From contig CANPZR010000003.1 of NCBI GenBank assembly GCA_947589175.1, forward strand, positions 1 to 39,074: a DNA stretch of 39,074 nucleotides. Direction: 5' to 3'. Positions 1-8,753 of this stretch are shown here, in pieces. The position numbers were made by a program, and so were the translations under genes. The DNA is from an uncultured Lachnospiraceae bacterium (GTDB taxonomy: Bacteria; Bacillota; Clostridia; Lachnospirales; Lachnospiraceae). Every line of letters begins with the position of its first letter. The stretch's first letter is position 1. The notes beneath the pieces were generated by a model, which did no database searches, was not told where the DNA came from, and saw nothing but the letters and a program-made list of their open reading frames with translations.

Positions 1-930
1 ACAGATAAGAAAAGGAAAAAAATGCTGTCAGACATGGCGGAATTTCTGGCAGAGGGGAACCCGCTCTCCGGCGCGATTCGGGAGAGCGGGCGTTTCCCGG
101 CTTACGTGGGGGACATGATCGAGACCGGCGAGCAGTCCGGGCGTCTGGAGCAGTCCTTCCAGTCTCTGTCCGCTTATTACGACCGGCAGATGCAGCTGAA
201 CAATCAGATTCGGAGCGCTCTTTTATATCCGGCCATTCTGATGATTTTGATGCTGGTGATCATCGTGGTGCTGTTGGTGAAGGTGCTTCCAATCTTTAAC
301 CAAGTATATGAGCAGTTGGGCGGTACTATGAGCGGCACGGCCAAGCTGCTGCTGCAGTTCGGCAATATTCTTGGCAACTTTATGCCCGTGCTCTGCGGAG
401 TTCTGGGCGTTATTGTGCTGCTCGCCATTATTTTCGGCAGCAGCAGCGCGGCCAGAGGGGCAGTGGTCCGGTTCTACAAGAAGCTGTTCGGCGGTCGGGG
501 CATTACCAAGAGGATGGGTGAGGCCCGTTTTGCTTCCGCCATGGCGATGGGCATGATGAGCGGCCTCAACACGGAGGAGGCCTTCCGCACGGCTATGATG
601 TTTCAGGACGGCGGCGCCAAGACGAAGAAGCGTTACGAGAAATGTCTGGAGATGCTGGAGCAGGGCGAGCCTATGGCGGACTGCTTTAAGCAGAATCAGA
701 TTCTGGAAGCGGCCTACTGCCGGATTCTGGATCTGGGCGCTAAGAGCGGTACATCGGATACAGCTATGGAAGAGATTGCGCGCCGCATGGACGACAATGT
801 CCAGATGGAGCTGGAGAGGAAAGTGGGTCGCATTGAGCCCACGATCGTTGTGATCACCTCTCTGCTTGTGGGCGTGATTCTCATCGCCGTCATGCTGCCG
901 CTGATCAATATTATGTCTTCCATTGGGTAG
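1..930 (+). CDS. Type II secretion/type IV pilus inner-membrane platform protein (GspF/PilC-like), 5' truncated by the window edge
   Basis: Frame is open from base 1; 'GNPLSGAIRESGRFPAYVGDMIETGEQSGRLEQSFQSLSAYYDRQ' and C-terminal 'RIEPTIVVITSLLVGVILIAVMLPLINIMSSIG' are typical of the GspF family; three hydrophobic segments. Confidence 0.88.
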   Translation, partial: TDKKRKKMLSDMAEFLAEGNPLSGAIRESGRFPAYVGDMIETGEQSGRLEQSFQSLSAYYDRQMQLNNQIRSALLYPAILMILMLVIIVVLLVKVLPIFNQVYEQLGGTMSGTAKLLLQFGNILGNFMPVLCGVLGVIVLLAIIFGSSSAARGAVVRFYKKLFGGRGITKRMGEARFASAMAMGMMSGLNTEEAFRTAMMFQDGGAKTKKRYEKCLEMLEQGEPMADCFKQNQILEAAYCRILDLGAKSGTSDTAMEEIARRMDDNVQMELERKVGRIEPTIVVITSLLVGVILIAVMLPLINIMSSIG

Positions 931-951
931 CGAGGAGGCCGGGATATAGTT

Positions 952-1269
952 ATGATAAGACGTATATTAGGTTCCAATGCAGTAAAGACAATCCTTCTTT
1001 TTGCCGTCCTGGGTCTGGCAGTTTTCTGCCTGTGCAAAGGGGTTGACAAGATGGGGAGCGGGCAGGAGGCCGAGAGCCTCAAACAGCTGGATTCTTCCAT
1101 TCGGAAGGCCACCGTTACCTGTTACGCGGCGGAGGGCGTATACCCCCCGGACATAGACTATTTGAAGGACAATTACGGTGTTCAGATCGATGAAGACCGT
1201 TTTACTGTTTTTTATGAAATACAGGGCAGCAATCTCATGCCAAATATTACAGTTATGGAGCGGCAGTGA
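952..1269 (+). CDS. Small pseudopilin-like membrane-anchored protein
   Basis: N-terminal hydrophobic helix, then a short soluble domain with 'YAAEGVYPPDIDYLKDNYG'; lies between GspF-like and PilT-like genes, co-directional. Confidence 0.6.
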   Translation: MIRRILGSNAVKTILLFAVLGLAVFCLCKGVDKMGSGQEAESLKQLDSSIRKATVTCYAAEGVYPPDIDYLKDNYGVQIDEDRFTVFYEIQGSNLMPNITVMERQ

Positions 1270-1279
1270 GCATGCCTGA

Positions 1280-1804
1280 ATGGAGGAAGATATGGCAAGA
1301 CTGAAATCTCCCAAACATAATATAGAGAGCGCTTTTGTGATCGTGCTTTTTGCTGTCTTTGCCGTGACGGTGGTGGCCGTGCTGGCGCTGGGCGCCAACG
1401 GCTATAAGACGTTAGTGGACCGGGATCAGAAAGCATACAACCAGAGAATTATTACATCCTATGTGCAGGCGAAGATCCGCAACAACGACAGCGAGGGGAG
1501 GCTTTCCGTGGGGGGCTTCAGCAAGGCGGATACCCCGGACGGCATAGACACCCTGCACATGTATGAGACGATTGAAGGGGACGTCTATGACACGCGCATC
1601 TATTATTATGACAATCATATTTATGAACTGTTTACTTTGGCCGACATCCAGCTGGATCCTGAAGCCGGAAATCCCATTATGGAGGCGCAGGGGCTTTCGT
1701 TTCAGCAGAACGGCAACGTCATTGAGATTACGGCAGTAGACGCGGATGGCGCGAAGGGAACGGCCTCCGTGGCGCTCCGGAGCGGAAGCGGGGTGGCGTC
1801 ATGA
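1280..1804 (+). CDS. Pilus-operon protein with N-terminal TM (possibly DUF4860-type)
   Basis: Single N-terminal TM 'AFVIVLFAVFAVTVVAVLALGA', operon position; overlaps next ORF start (ATGA). Confidence 0.55.
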   Translation: MEEDMARLKSPKHNIESAFVIVLFAVFAVTVVAVLALGANGYKTLVDRDQKAYNQRIITSYVQAKIRNNDSEGRLSVGGFSKADTPDGIDTLHMYETIEGDVYDTRIYYYDNHIYELFTLADIQLDPEAGNPIMEAQGLSFQQNGNVIEITAVDADGAKGTASVALRSGSGVAS

Positions 1805-2211
1805 TCGGATATGAGAGAAGCAAGGCGCCGCTGGCCCTGATGGAGCAGATTATTATGATTCTCGTTTTCGCGCTCGCCTCGGCGGTCTGTCTGCAGGCAT
1901 TTGTCTACGCGGACAATCTGTCCCGGAAGGGCATGGACAAAGAGACGGCGCTGAATCTGGCGGGCCAGGTGACGGAATACTGCAAGGACAATCATGGGGA
2001 CATGGACGCAGTGTGCGGGCTGCTCTCCGCCGAGAAGACAGACGGCGGACTGCGGGCGGAGTACTCGGAGGAGGAGATGACCGTTCTCGTGACGGTGAGC
2101 GAGAACGATGGATATATGGAAAAAGCGAAGGTCACGGTGCTTGACAGCGAGGGCGGAGAGATTTATTCTATGGACGCCGCCTGGCAGGTGACGACGAAGA
2201 AGGAGGAGTGA
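1801..2211 (+). CDS. Pilin-like protein, single TM
   Basis: ATGA overlap with upstream gene; 'APLALMEQIIMILVFALASAVCLQAFVYAD' hydrophobic N-terminus. Confidence 0.5.
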   Translation: MIGYERSKAPLALMEQIIMILVFALASAVCLQAFVYADNLSRKGMDKETALNLAGQVTEYCKDNHGDMDAVCGLLSAEKTDGGLRAEYSEEEMTVLVTVSENDGYMEKAKVTVLDSEGGEIYSMDAAWQVTTKKEE

Positions 2212-2214
2212 CCA

Positions 2215-2763
2215 GTGGAAAAAAAGCGTAAAATGTCCTTTACTTCTGTCGGCGGAAGCTCTATACTGACTATATTTGCGGTGCTGTGCTTTATTGTGTT
2301 CGCTCTCCTGTCCCTGTCTACGGCCAAGGCGGACAGGATTCTGGCGGACAAGACGGTGCAGGCCGCGGAAAGCTATTACGAGGCGGATCTGAAGGCGGAG
2401 GAGATTCTGGCGGAGCTGCGCGGGGGCGAGATAAAGGAAGTGAGGCCGATCTGGCTGACAGAGCTGGAGGATTACCCCTGGATCGGCAAAGAAAGTATCG
2501 GGGAATTGAATCCGATTTCAGCGACAGCGCTGAAGATTGTGACGGATTCGGGCGCGGAAGTAATTTCAGTGGTTGGGAAAGATGGGAGCGTTTATTCGTA
2601 TGCCTGCCCCATTGACGAGAATCAGGAGCTTCAGGTCAGGGTTCGGATTACGGGCCTGACGCCCGATGATTATGAAATCATGGACTGGAAAAAGGTGTAC
2701 ACCGGCGAGTGGGAAGCGGATGACTCCATAGAGGTGTTCAGCGGTATTGAGATTGATGAGTAA
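2215..2763 (+). CDS. Hypothetical pilus-operon protein with N-terminal TM
   Basis: N-terminal TM 'GGSSILTIFAVLCFIVFALLSLSTAKAD'; tightly spaced in the same operon. Confidence 0.5.
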   Translation: MEKKRKMSFTSVGGSSILTIFAVLCFIVFALLSLSTAKADRILADKTVQAAESYYEADLKAEEILAELRGGEIKEVRPIWLTELEDYPWIGKESIGELNPISATALKIVTDSGAEVISVVGKDGSVYSYACPIDENQELQVRVRITGLTPDDYEIMDWKKVYTGEWEADDSIEVFSGIEIDE

Positions 2764-2813
2764 GAATAAAAAAGAGTAGTGTGGAAACGCTCTGGAATGG
2801 AGGTTTATGAGAA

Positions 2814-3881
2814 ATGACGGGATTGGAAGAGGTTTTGCGGAAAGCGGTAAATGACGGCGCTTCGGATATTTTTATAATTGCCGGAGGATTTTTGAGTTAC
2901 AAGGTGGACGGCGAGATTCGGCCGATGGACGATTCGGTGAAGCTGACGCCTACGGAGACGGCATATTTTATCGACGAGATCTACAGCTATGCCAAGCGCT
3001 CCAAGCAGCATTTTCTGGAGAAGGGCGACGACGACTTCTCCTTTGCCGTGGGGAATCTGGCCCGTTTCCGCGTAAACAGCTATTTTCAGAGAGGATCTCA
3101 GGCTACGGTAATCCGTATCGTGGCATTCAGCATTCCGGATTACGCATCCATGGGCATTCCCAAGGATGTTGTGGATCTGTCCAAGCTGCAGCACGGTATG
3201 ATTATTATATCAGGTACGGCGGGCAGTGGAAAGTCCACCACCCAGGCCTGCATCATCGACGCCATCAACGAGAGCCGGGAAGCACATATTATTACACTGG
3301 AAGACCCGATTGAGTATTTACATAGAAATAAAAAATCCATTGTCAGCCAGAGGGAGATCGCCATTGATACGGAGAATTACCTGACCGGCCTGCGCGCCTG
3401 CCTGCGCCAGGCGCCGGACGTCATTCTGCTCGGCGAGATGCGCGACGCGGAGACAATCCGCACGGCCATGACGGCGGCGGAGACCGGGCATCTGGTCATC
3501 GCGACCCTGCACACAAAGGGCGCGGTCAATACCATCGACCGTATCGTGGATTCTTTCCCGGCCGACCAGCAGGATCAGATTAAGATTCAGCTGTCACTTG
3601 TGTTAGACTGCATCGTTTCTCAGCAGCTCCTTCCCAAAAAGAGCGGGGGCATGATTCCGGCGGTGGAGATTATGAAAACCGTGCCGGCGATCAGCAATAT
3701 GATCCGTGACAGCAAGAATTATCAGATTGACAACGTGATCCAGACTTCCGGCAACCTGGGAATGATTTCCATGGATCAATACATTGCCAATCTGTATCAG
3801 AAGGGACTGATTTCCGAGGAGACGGCCGTGATGTCCGCCATCAACCCGGATCAGGTGAAGAGAAAGCTGGGAATCCGGTAA
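2814..3881 (+). CDS. pilT: PilT-like twitching/retraction ATPase (GspE/PilT family)
   Basis: Walker A 'GTAGSGKSTT', Asp box 'ITLEDPIEYLH', Walker B 'DVILLGEMRD', His box 'TGHLVIATLHT'. Confidence 0.9.
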   Translation: MTGLEEVLRKAVNDGASDIFIIAGGFLSYKVDGEIRPMDDSVKLTPTETAYFIDEIYSYAKRSKQHFLEKGDDDFSFAVGNLARFRVNSYFQRGSQATVIRIVAFSIPDYASMGIPKDVVDLSKLQHGMIIISGTAGSGKSTTQACIIDAINESREAHIITLEDPIEYLHRNKKSIVSQREIAIDTENYLTGLRACLRQAPDVILLGEMRDAETIRTAMTAAETGHLVIATLHTKGAVNTIDRIVDSFPADQQDQIKIQLSLVLDCIVSQQLLPKKSGGMIPAVEIMKTVPAISNMIRDSKNYQIDNVIQTSGNLGMISMDQYIANLYQKGLISEETAVMSAINPDQVKRKLGIR

Positions 3882-3977
3882 TTCGGATTGTGTCCGGGAG
3901 GGCGCGGCGGGATGAATCCCAGGAAGAAAAGCTGCCCGGATGGAGAGAAAAGTGATGAGGGGGCGGAGGGAAAAGCG

Positions 3978-4580
3978 ATGAGGGAATATTATGTGGAAAA
4001 CATCGCAAAATGGCCCGATCCCGCCGAGGACGCCCGCGCGCTGAACGGTATTCCGGATTGGCGTCGGGAGTACATTCTGAGATATCGGTTCGCGGCGGAC
4101 CGGAAGCGGAGCCTGGGAGTGTGGCGGCTGCTGGAGCAGGTTCTTGCCGGGCGGGGGCTCTCTGCGGAGGCGGTTACGCTGGGCGAGCATGGCAAGCCGG
4201 AGCACCCGGAGATTTTTTTCAGCCTCTCCCACTCGGCGGATCTGGTGATGTGCGCCGTGGCGGACGTCCCGGTGGGCTGTGATATTGAAAAAATAGTCCG
4301 CGCGCCTGACGGTGTGGCGGACCGCTATTTTACCGCGGGAGAGAGGGAGTATCTGTCAAACGCTTTGGATTTCCGGGAACGGGACCGGCGTTTTTTTCAG
4401 CTTTGGACGATGAAGGAGAGCTATCTTAAGATGACCGGCGAGGGGATTTTGGCGCCCCTTGAGAGCCTGGAGATGAATCCGGAAACCGGTGAGGTCCGGC
4501 GGGCGGGGGAGCGGCAGACCTGCCTTGTGGAGCGTATCCCGCGGGATGGGTATGAGATGGCGGTGTGTGTAGGATTGTAA
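3978..4580 (+). CDS. 4'-phosphopantetheinyl transferase, Sfp type
   Basis: 'ISLSHSADLVMCAVADVPVGCDIEKI' and 'FFQLWTMKESYLKMTGEGI' motifs; ATG at 3978 gives a better N-terminus than the TTG at 3888. Confidence 0.85.
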   Translation: MREYYVENIAKWPDPAEDARALNGIPDWRREYILRYRFAADRKRSLGVWRLLEQVLAGRGLSAEAVTLGEHGKPEHPEIFFSLSHSADLVMCAVADVPVGCDIEKIVRAPDGVADRYFTAGEREYLSNALDFRERDRRFFQLWTMKESYLKMTGEGILAPLESLEMNPETGEVRRAGERQTCLVERIPRDGYEMAVCVGL

Positions 4581-4669
4581 GGCGAAATTATAGATAAGCG
4601 AAAGAGAAGATGGTTCGCTCAGAAATAAAGATTAGTGTGTGGAATCACGAGGAAGGGGGAAATTTTACT

Positions 4670-5644
4670 ATGTGTACAGCAGTTAATTACAAAACGAAGG
4701 ATCACTATTTTGGGCGCAGTCTGGATTATGAGTATTCCTATCATGAGACAGTGACGATAACGCCGAGGAATTATCCGTTTCATTTCCGCAAGGCCGGAAA
4801 AATGGATAATCATTACGCCATGATTGGGATGGCGTTTGTGGTGGAGGATTATCCGCTCTATTACGACGCGGTAAACGAAAAGGGCCTGGCCATGGCGGGA
4901 CTTAATTTTCCGGGCAACGCGGATTACAAGGAGGAAGAAGAAGGAAAGGACAACGTGGCCTCTTTTGAATTTATCCCGTGGGTGCTGGGACAGTGTGCCG
5001 ATCTGGATGAGGCGCGCCGCCTTTTGACCCGCATGAACCTTGTGAATATCGGGTTCAGCAGTGAGCTCCCTCCGTCTCCGCTGCACTGGATTATCTCGGA
5101 CAGAGAGGGTTCCCTGACGGTGGAATCCGTAAAAGAGGGGCTGAATGTCTATGAAAATCCGGTGGGCGTCCTCACCAACAACCCGCCCTTTGATATGCAG
5201 ATGTTCCATCTGAACCACTATATGGGCCTCTCCACGGAGCCGATGGAAAATCATTTCAGCAAAGAGCTTCCGATGGAGGCGTACAGTCGCGGCATGGGCG
5301 CTCTGGGGCTGCCGGGCGATCTCTCCTCCGCTTCCCGTTTTGTAAAGGTGGCTTTTACAAAAATGAATGCCATCTCCGGGGATTCGGAATCCGAGAGCAT
5401 TAGCCAGTTCTTTCATATTTTGGGGTCCGTGGCCCAGCAGAGAGGCTGCGTGCATCTGGGAGAGGGACAGTATGAGATCACCATCTACAGTTCCTGCTGC
5501 AATACGGACAAGGGAGTTTATTATTACACCACTTATGAGAACAGCCAGATTACGGCGGTGGACATGCACCATGAGGATCTGGATGGCAGCGGACTGACGA
5601 ATTATCCGCTGGTGGAAGGGCAGCATATTTTCATGCAGAATTAA
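4670..5644 (+). CDS. bsh: Choloylglycine hydrolase / bile salt hydrolase (Ntn hydrolase)
   Basis: ATG at 4670 puts Cys at position 2 ('MCTAVNYKTKDHYFGRSLDYEYSY'); 'NEKGLAMAGLNFPGNADY', 'VGVLTNNPPFDMQMFHLNHYMGLS', 'AYSRGMGALGLPGDLSSASRFVKVAFTK' match BSH landmarks; about 324 aa. Confidence 0.92.
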   Translation: MCTAVNYKTKDHYFGRSLDYEYSYHETVTITPRNYPFHFRKAGKMDNHYAMIGMAFVVEDYPLYYDAVNEKGLAMAGLNFPGNADYKEEEEGKDNVASFEFIPWVLGQCADLDEARRLLTRMNLVNIGFSSELPPSPLHWIISDREGSLTVESVKEGLNVYENPVGVLTNNPPFDMQMFHLNHYMGLSTEPMENHFSKELPMEAYSRGMGALGLPGDLSSASRFVKVAFTKMNAISGDSESESISQFFHILGSVAQQRGCVHLGEGQYEITIYSSCCNTDKGVYYYTTYENSQITAVDMHHEDLDGSGLTNYPLVEGQHIFMQN

Positions 5645-5685
5645 ACAGATTATGTAGAGAAGAAAAATATTTGTAAAAAGCAAAG

Positions 5686-5720
5686 ATCCTATTGTAGAGA
5701 TACGGTAGGATTTTTTGTTT
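5686..5720 (+). terminator. Intrinsic terminator after the bile salt hydrolase gene
   Basis: ATCCTA...TAGGAT stem (extendable by AAAG/TTTT pairing) followed by TTTTTTGTTTT. Confidence 0.75.
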
Positions 5721-5796
5721 TGGGAAGGGATGTTGAAGATGGAAAAAATAAACAACACATTTTCGACACAATTTCAACAGGATTTTCCAAAAATTA

Positions 5797-5825
5797 TTGC
5801 CTTTATCAACAAAAAATGGTAAAAT
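5797..5825 (+). promoter_or_regulatory. Putative sigma-70-type promoter for the secreted-protein cluster
   Basis: TTGCCT-17 bp-TAAAAT upstream of the 5885 ORF. Confidence 0.4.
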
Positions 5826-5884
5826 GTTGCGTGTATGGTTGTATAGTATAGAATGCAGAGTCTTAAGAAAGGAATGACAGTGCT

Positions 5885-8668
5885 ATGAAAAAGAGGAAAA
5901 GAATACTAGCCGGTTTATTGATGGTTGCCATGATCCTGTCAGGTATAGTTACGCCGGATCATTATAGTTCCGCCGCAAAAAAACTGACAATGCAGAAAAA
6001 ACTGACATTGAAGGTCGGGGCGACGAAAAAATTAAAGGTGAGAGGAAAGAAGAAAAGCCAGAAGGTCACCTGGAAATCCAGCAAGAAAAGGGTTGCCTCA
6101 GTTTCCAAAAAGGGAAAGGTAAAGGCGTTAAAGGCCGGGACGACCACGATTACCGCGAAGGTAAAGGGCAAGAAGCTGAAATGCAAGGTGACGGTGAAAA
6201 AGAAATCTAAGGGATCATCATCTTCACCATCCTCACCATCGTCGCCGGATATGCCTACATCCGATCCGTCGTATGATGATGACGCATCGTCAGGCGACTC
6301 GGGTACGCCGACGGCTACGCCCGCACCGATTTCTCCGGGACCGGATTCATCGTCGGAGGGAGAGGTCACAAAATCGCAATGGGTTGCGAAAGTGATGAAA
6401 GCGACCGGATACGATGTGCAGGAAGAATTGTTTGACTACGATGAAAAGGGAGCGATTCAGTATACATACAAGGACATAGCCAGCGACGCCAACGCGGATA
6501 TCATTGAAACCGCCGCCCGATATGGGATTACATCGGAAACCGGTACAAGGTTTTCTCCGAATGACAGCGCGACGAGAGAGTTCTTAGCATATACATCTAT
6601 AAGGGCTGCCGGTTTTGCGGCGGAAGGCGAGACGCTGAGGTCGCTGGACAGAAACAAATGCTCCTATGAGGAAGAAGACGCCCTTGCCGTGCAGATGGGA
6701 CTGATTAGCTTATCCAACAACAACTTTAAGCCGGATCAGGAGGTAACGAGCGATGAAGCGGACAACGCCGAAAAGATTTTGGCAGATATTATAGATAGCC
6801 GCAACATTGATAAAAACCATGAAGATGTTATTGAATACAGCAGTGACGTCACGGAAGAGACGAGCATAAAAAATTATTCGCTGAATGAAGCGAATGGCAT
6901 TTACACGGTCGAAGTGCCGACGGGATTTTCCCTTGACAGGGTTTCCGAGGGGGACAAGATTGTATTGCCGGCGACGCAGACATACGAGGACGGAGTCGCT
7001 CTGGTAGTGGAGTCCAACCGGATTTCTGACAATGGACTGTACCGGATCATCACTGGAAAAGCGCCGGAAAATGTTCTTGATTTTGTAGACAAGGTGGATC
7101 TCGAGGGAACGGCGGAGGCCGACTACTCGGATATTACCGGCGTTACCGGCGTATCGACTGTTGAGGTGACGGCGGGCAGTACGCTGGGCAAGAACAGCAT
7201 TTCCCCGAGAAAGGGCGCAAATATTGACGGATCCTTTGATTTGACGGATAAGACCAGGATAGAGTATAAAATCGACGAGCTTGACACGACGGTTTCATTT
7301 TACATATCTGCTTTGAATTACAAAATAGCGTTTGACAAAAAGGGCGTTGATGAGATTTATCTGGATCTGCCCAATGTGCTTTCTCTTGAAACGGACAGCC
7401 AGGTCAGCCGGGATTATGAAAGACAGATCGGAGACATACCGGTCAATATCGGCGGCGGCTTTTCCATCAACCTCGAAGTATTTTTTGAGGCAAGCGTAAG
7501 CGGAAAGGTAAATCTGGATGTGCGTCTGTCGAATGATATCGGAGTACAGTACGTTGCAGGCGTCTTTCGTCCGATCAAGCAGTGCACGCCGAGTTTTCAT
7601 CTGGTTGTGGACGCGGATCTGGAAGCGGGAACCAAAGTGCAGCTGAGCCTGTACTGGATGCAGAAGCTGCAGGAGATTTTTGGAAAGGACGATCCGGTTC
7701 CTCTTTACAATATAAATTTAAGAGTGGGCGTGCACGGCGACGCCACAGCGCAGACACGGATTGATCAATACACCGCATATAAAACGCTGCTATGCGTGGA
7801 TCTGGGATATTATCTGTACACGGATATAAACGTGGGCGACGGAACTTTCCTGGGCGATGAATTTGACCTGAAAAAGAAATGGGTTATTTTTGACGAAAAA
7901 AACAGCCCGGTGAAGGGGAAAATCCATATTGAAAATGAAGAGATTGTTCCCGAGTGTACATACCGCCAGGAGAGCAGCGACGACAAAGATAAGGATGAGG
8001 ATAAGGATAACAGCAGCATAAGCGGGAATTTCAAGGACTATCTGTCCCGCTATAAGGAAATGTTCGAGAAAGGAAATTACAACGTGTATGCCCATTATCG
8101 CGAAGAGGATAATTCTTTCTGGGCATATAATACAACGGATAATCTGTCGAGCACATTTCCGGCGGGAGCCATATCAGTGGAAACGCCGACGTCGGACGAC
8201 GTGATATTCTCTTATGACATAGCGGATTACGACGCGGACGGCGATCTGGAGATGCTGGTTGCCAGTCAGTCCGGAAGCGGCTCCCAGACAAATTACCTGA
8301 GGCTTCAGATGTTCGAGGATGAGGGAGGAAGCGTGCAGATGCAGGATGAAGAGACGACCAGTATCTGTGCCTATGATTTCTTCCAGAATGGAAGCACGAC
8401 GCTTTCTAAATATGACTACAATGACGACTGCATCATAGCGCTGGAGAGAACGGGCGAGGCCAACGAGTACCGAAATCCGGTTTCCCTGTCCATGGCCGTA
8501 AGATACGATGGAAGCGAATTTGTGAGCAGCACGAATTACGCTCAGAGCGACGCAGTGATTATTGGCAAAACACAAAACACATTGCTGACCAGCTATGACT
8601 TTAAAGATCTGATGGACAGCCCGAATATGTACTTTAAATGGAGTAAATTCAGCTTCTCAAAAGACTGA
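5885..8668 (+). CDS. Secreted surface protein: signal peptide, Big_2-like Ig domain, low-complexity Ser/Pro linker, SLH-like region, large C-terminal part
   Basis: 'MKKRKRILAGLLMVAMILSGIV' signal; 'VTWKSSKKRVASVSKKGKVKALKAGTTTITAKVKGKKLKCKVTV' Big_2-like; 'YKDIASDANADIIETAARYGITSETGTRFSPNDSATREFLAY' SLH-like. Confidence 0.75.
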   Translation: MKKRKRILAGLLMVAMILSGIVTPDHYSSAAKKLTMQKKLTLKVGATKKLKVRGKKKSQKVTWKSSKKRVASVSKKGKVKALKAGTTTITAKVKGKKLKCKVTVKKKSKGSSSSPSSPSSPDMPTSDPSYDDDASSGDSGTPTATPAPISPGPDSSSEGEVTKSQWVAKVMKATGYDVQEELFDYDEKGAIQYTYKDIASDANADIIETAARYGITSETGTRFSPNDSATREFLAYTSIRAAGFAAEGETLRSLDRNKCSYEEEDALAVQMGLISLSNNNFKPDQEVTSDEADNAEKILADIIDSRNIDKNHEDVIEYSSDVTEETSIKNYSLNEANGIYTVEVPTGFSLDRVSEGDKIVLPATQTYEDGVALVVESNRISDNGLYRIITGKAPENVLDFVDKVDLEGTAEADYSDITGVTGVSTVEVTAGSTLGKNSISPRKGANIDGSFDLTDKTRIEYKIDELDTTVSFYISALNYKIAFDKKGVDEIYLDLPNVLSLETDSQVSRDYERQIGDIPVNIGGGFSINLEVFFEASVSGKVNLDVRLSNDIGVQYVAGVFRPIKQCTPSFHLVVDADLEAGTKVQLSLYWMQKLQEIFGKDDPVPLYNINLRVGVHGDATAQTRIDQYTAYKTLLCVDLGYYLYTDINVGDGTFLGDEFDLKKKWVIFDEKNSPVKGKIHIENEEIVPECTYRQESSDDKDKDEDKDNSSISGNFKDYLSRYKEMFEKGNYNVYAHYREEDNSFWAYNTTDNLSSTFPAGAISVETPTSDDVIFSYDIADYDADGDLEMLVASQSGSGSQTNYLRLQMFEDEGGSVQMQDEETTSICAYDFFQNGSTTLSKYDYNDDCIIALERTGEANEYRNPVSLSMAVRYDGSEFVSSTNYAQSDAVIIGKTQNTLLTSYDFKDLMDSPNMYFKWSKFSFSKD

Positions 8669-8753
8669 TATTCAGGCGGAAATAATAGGGTGGGAACTTA
8701 TTAAAAGCATATGCAGCAGTAAATTGGCAAAGTAAAAAAGAATGGAGATTGAC

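Noticed and set aside
204-428. Antisense ORFs throughout (e.g. 204-428, 714-1112, 4619-5758, 17289-18242)
   Set aside because: They lie opposite well-supported genes, lack family motifs and have compositions expected from complementary codon bias, e.g. the 317-aa antisense ORF is the complement of the low-complexity kinase tail
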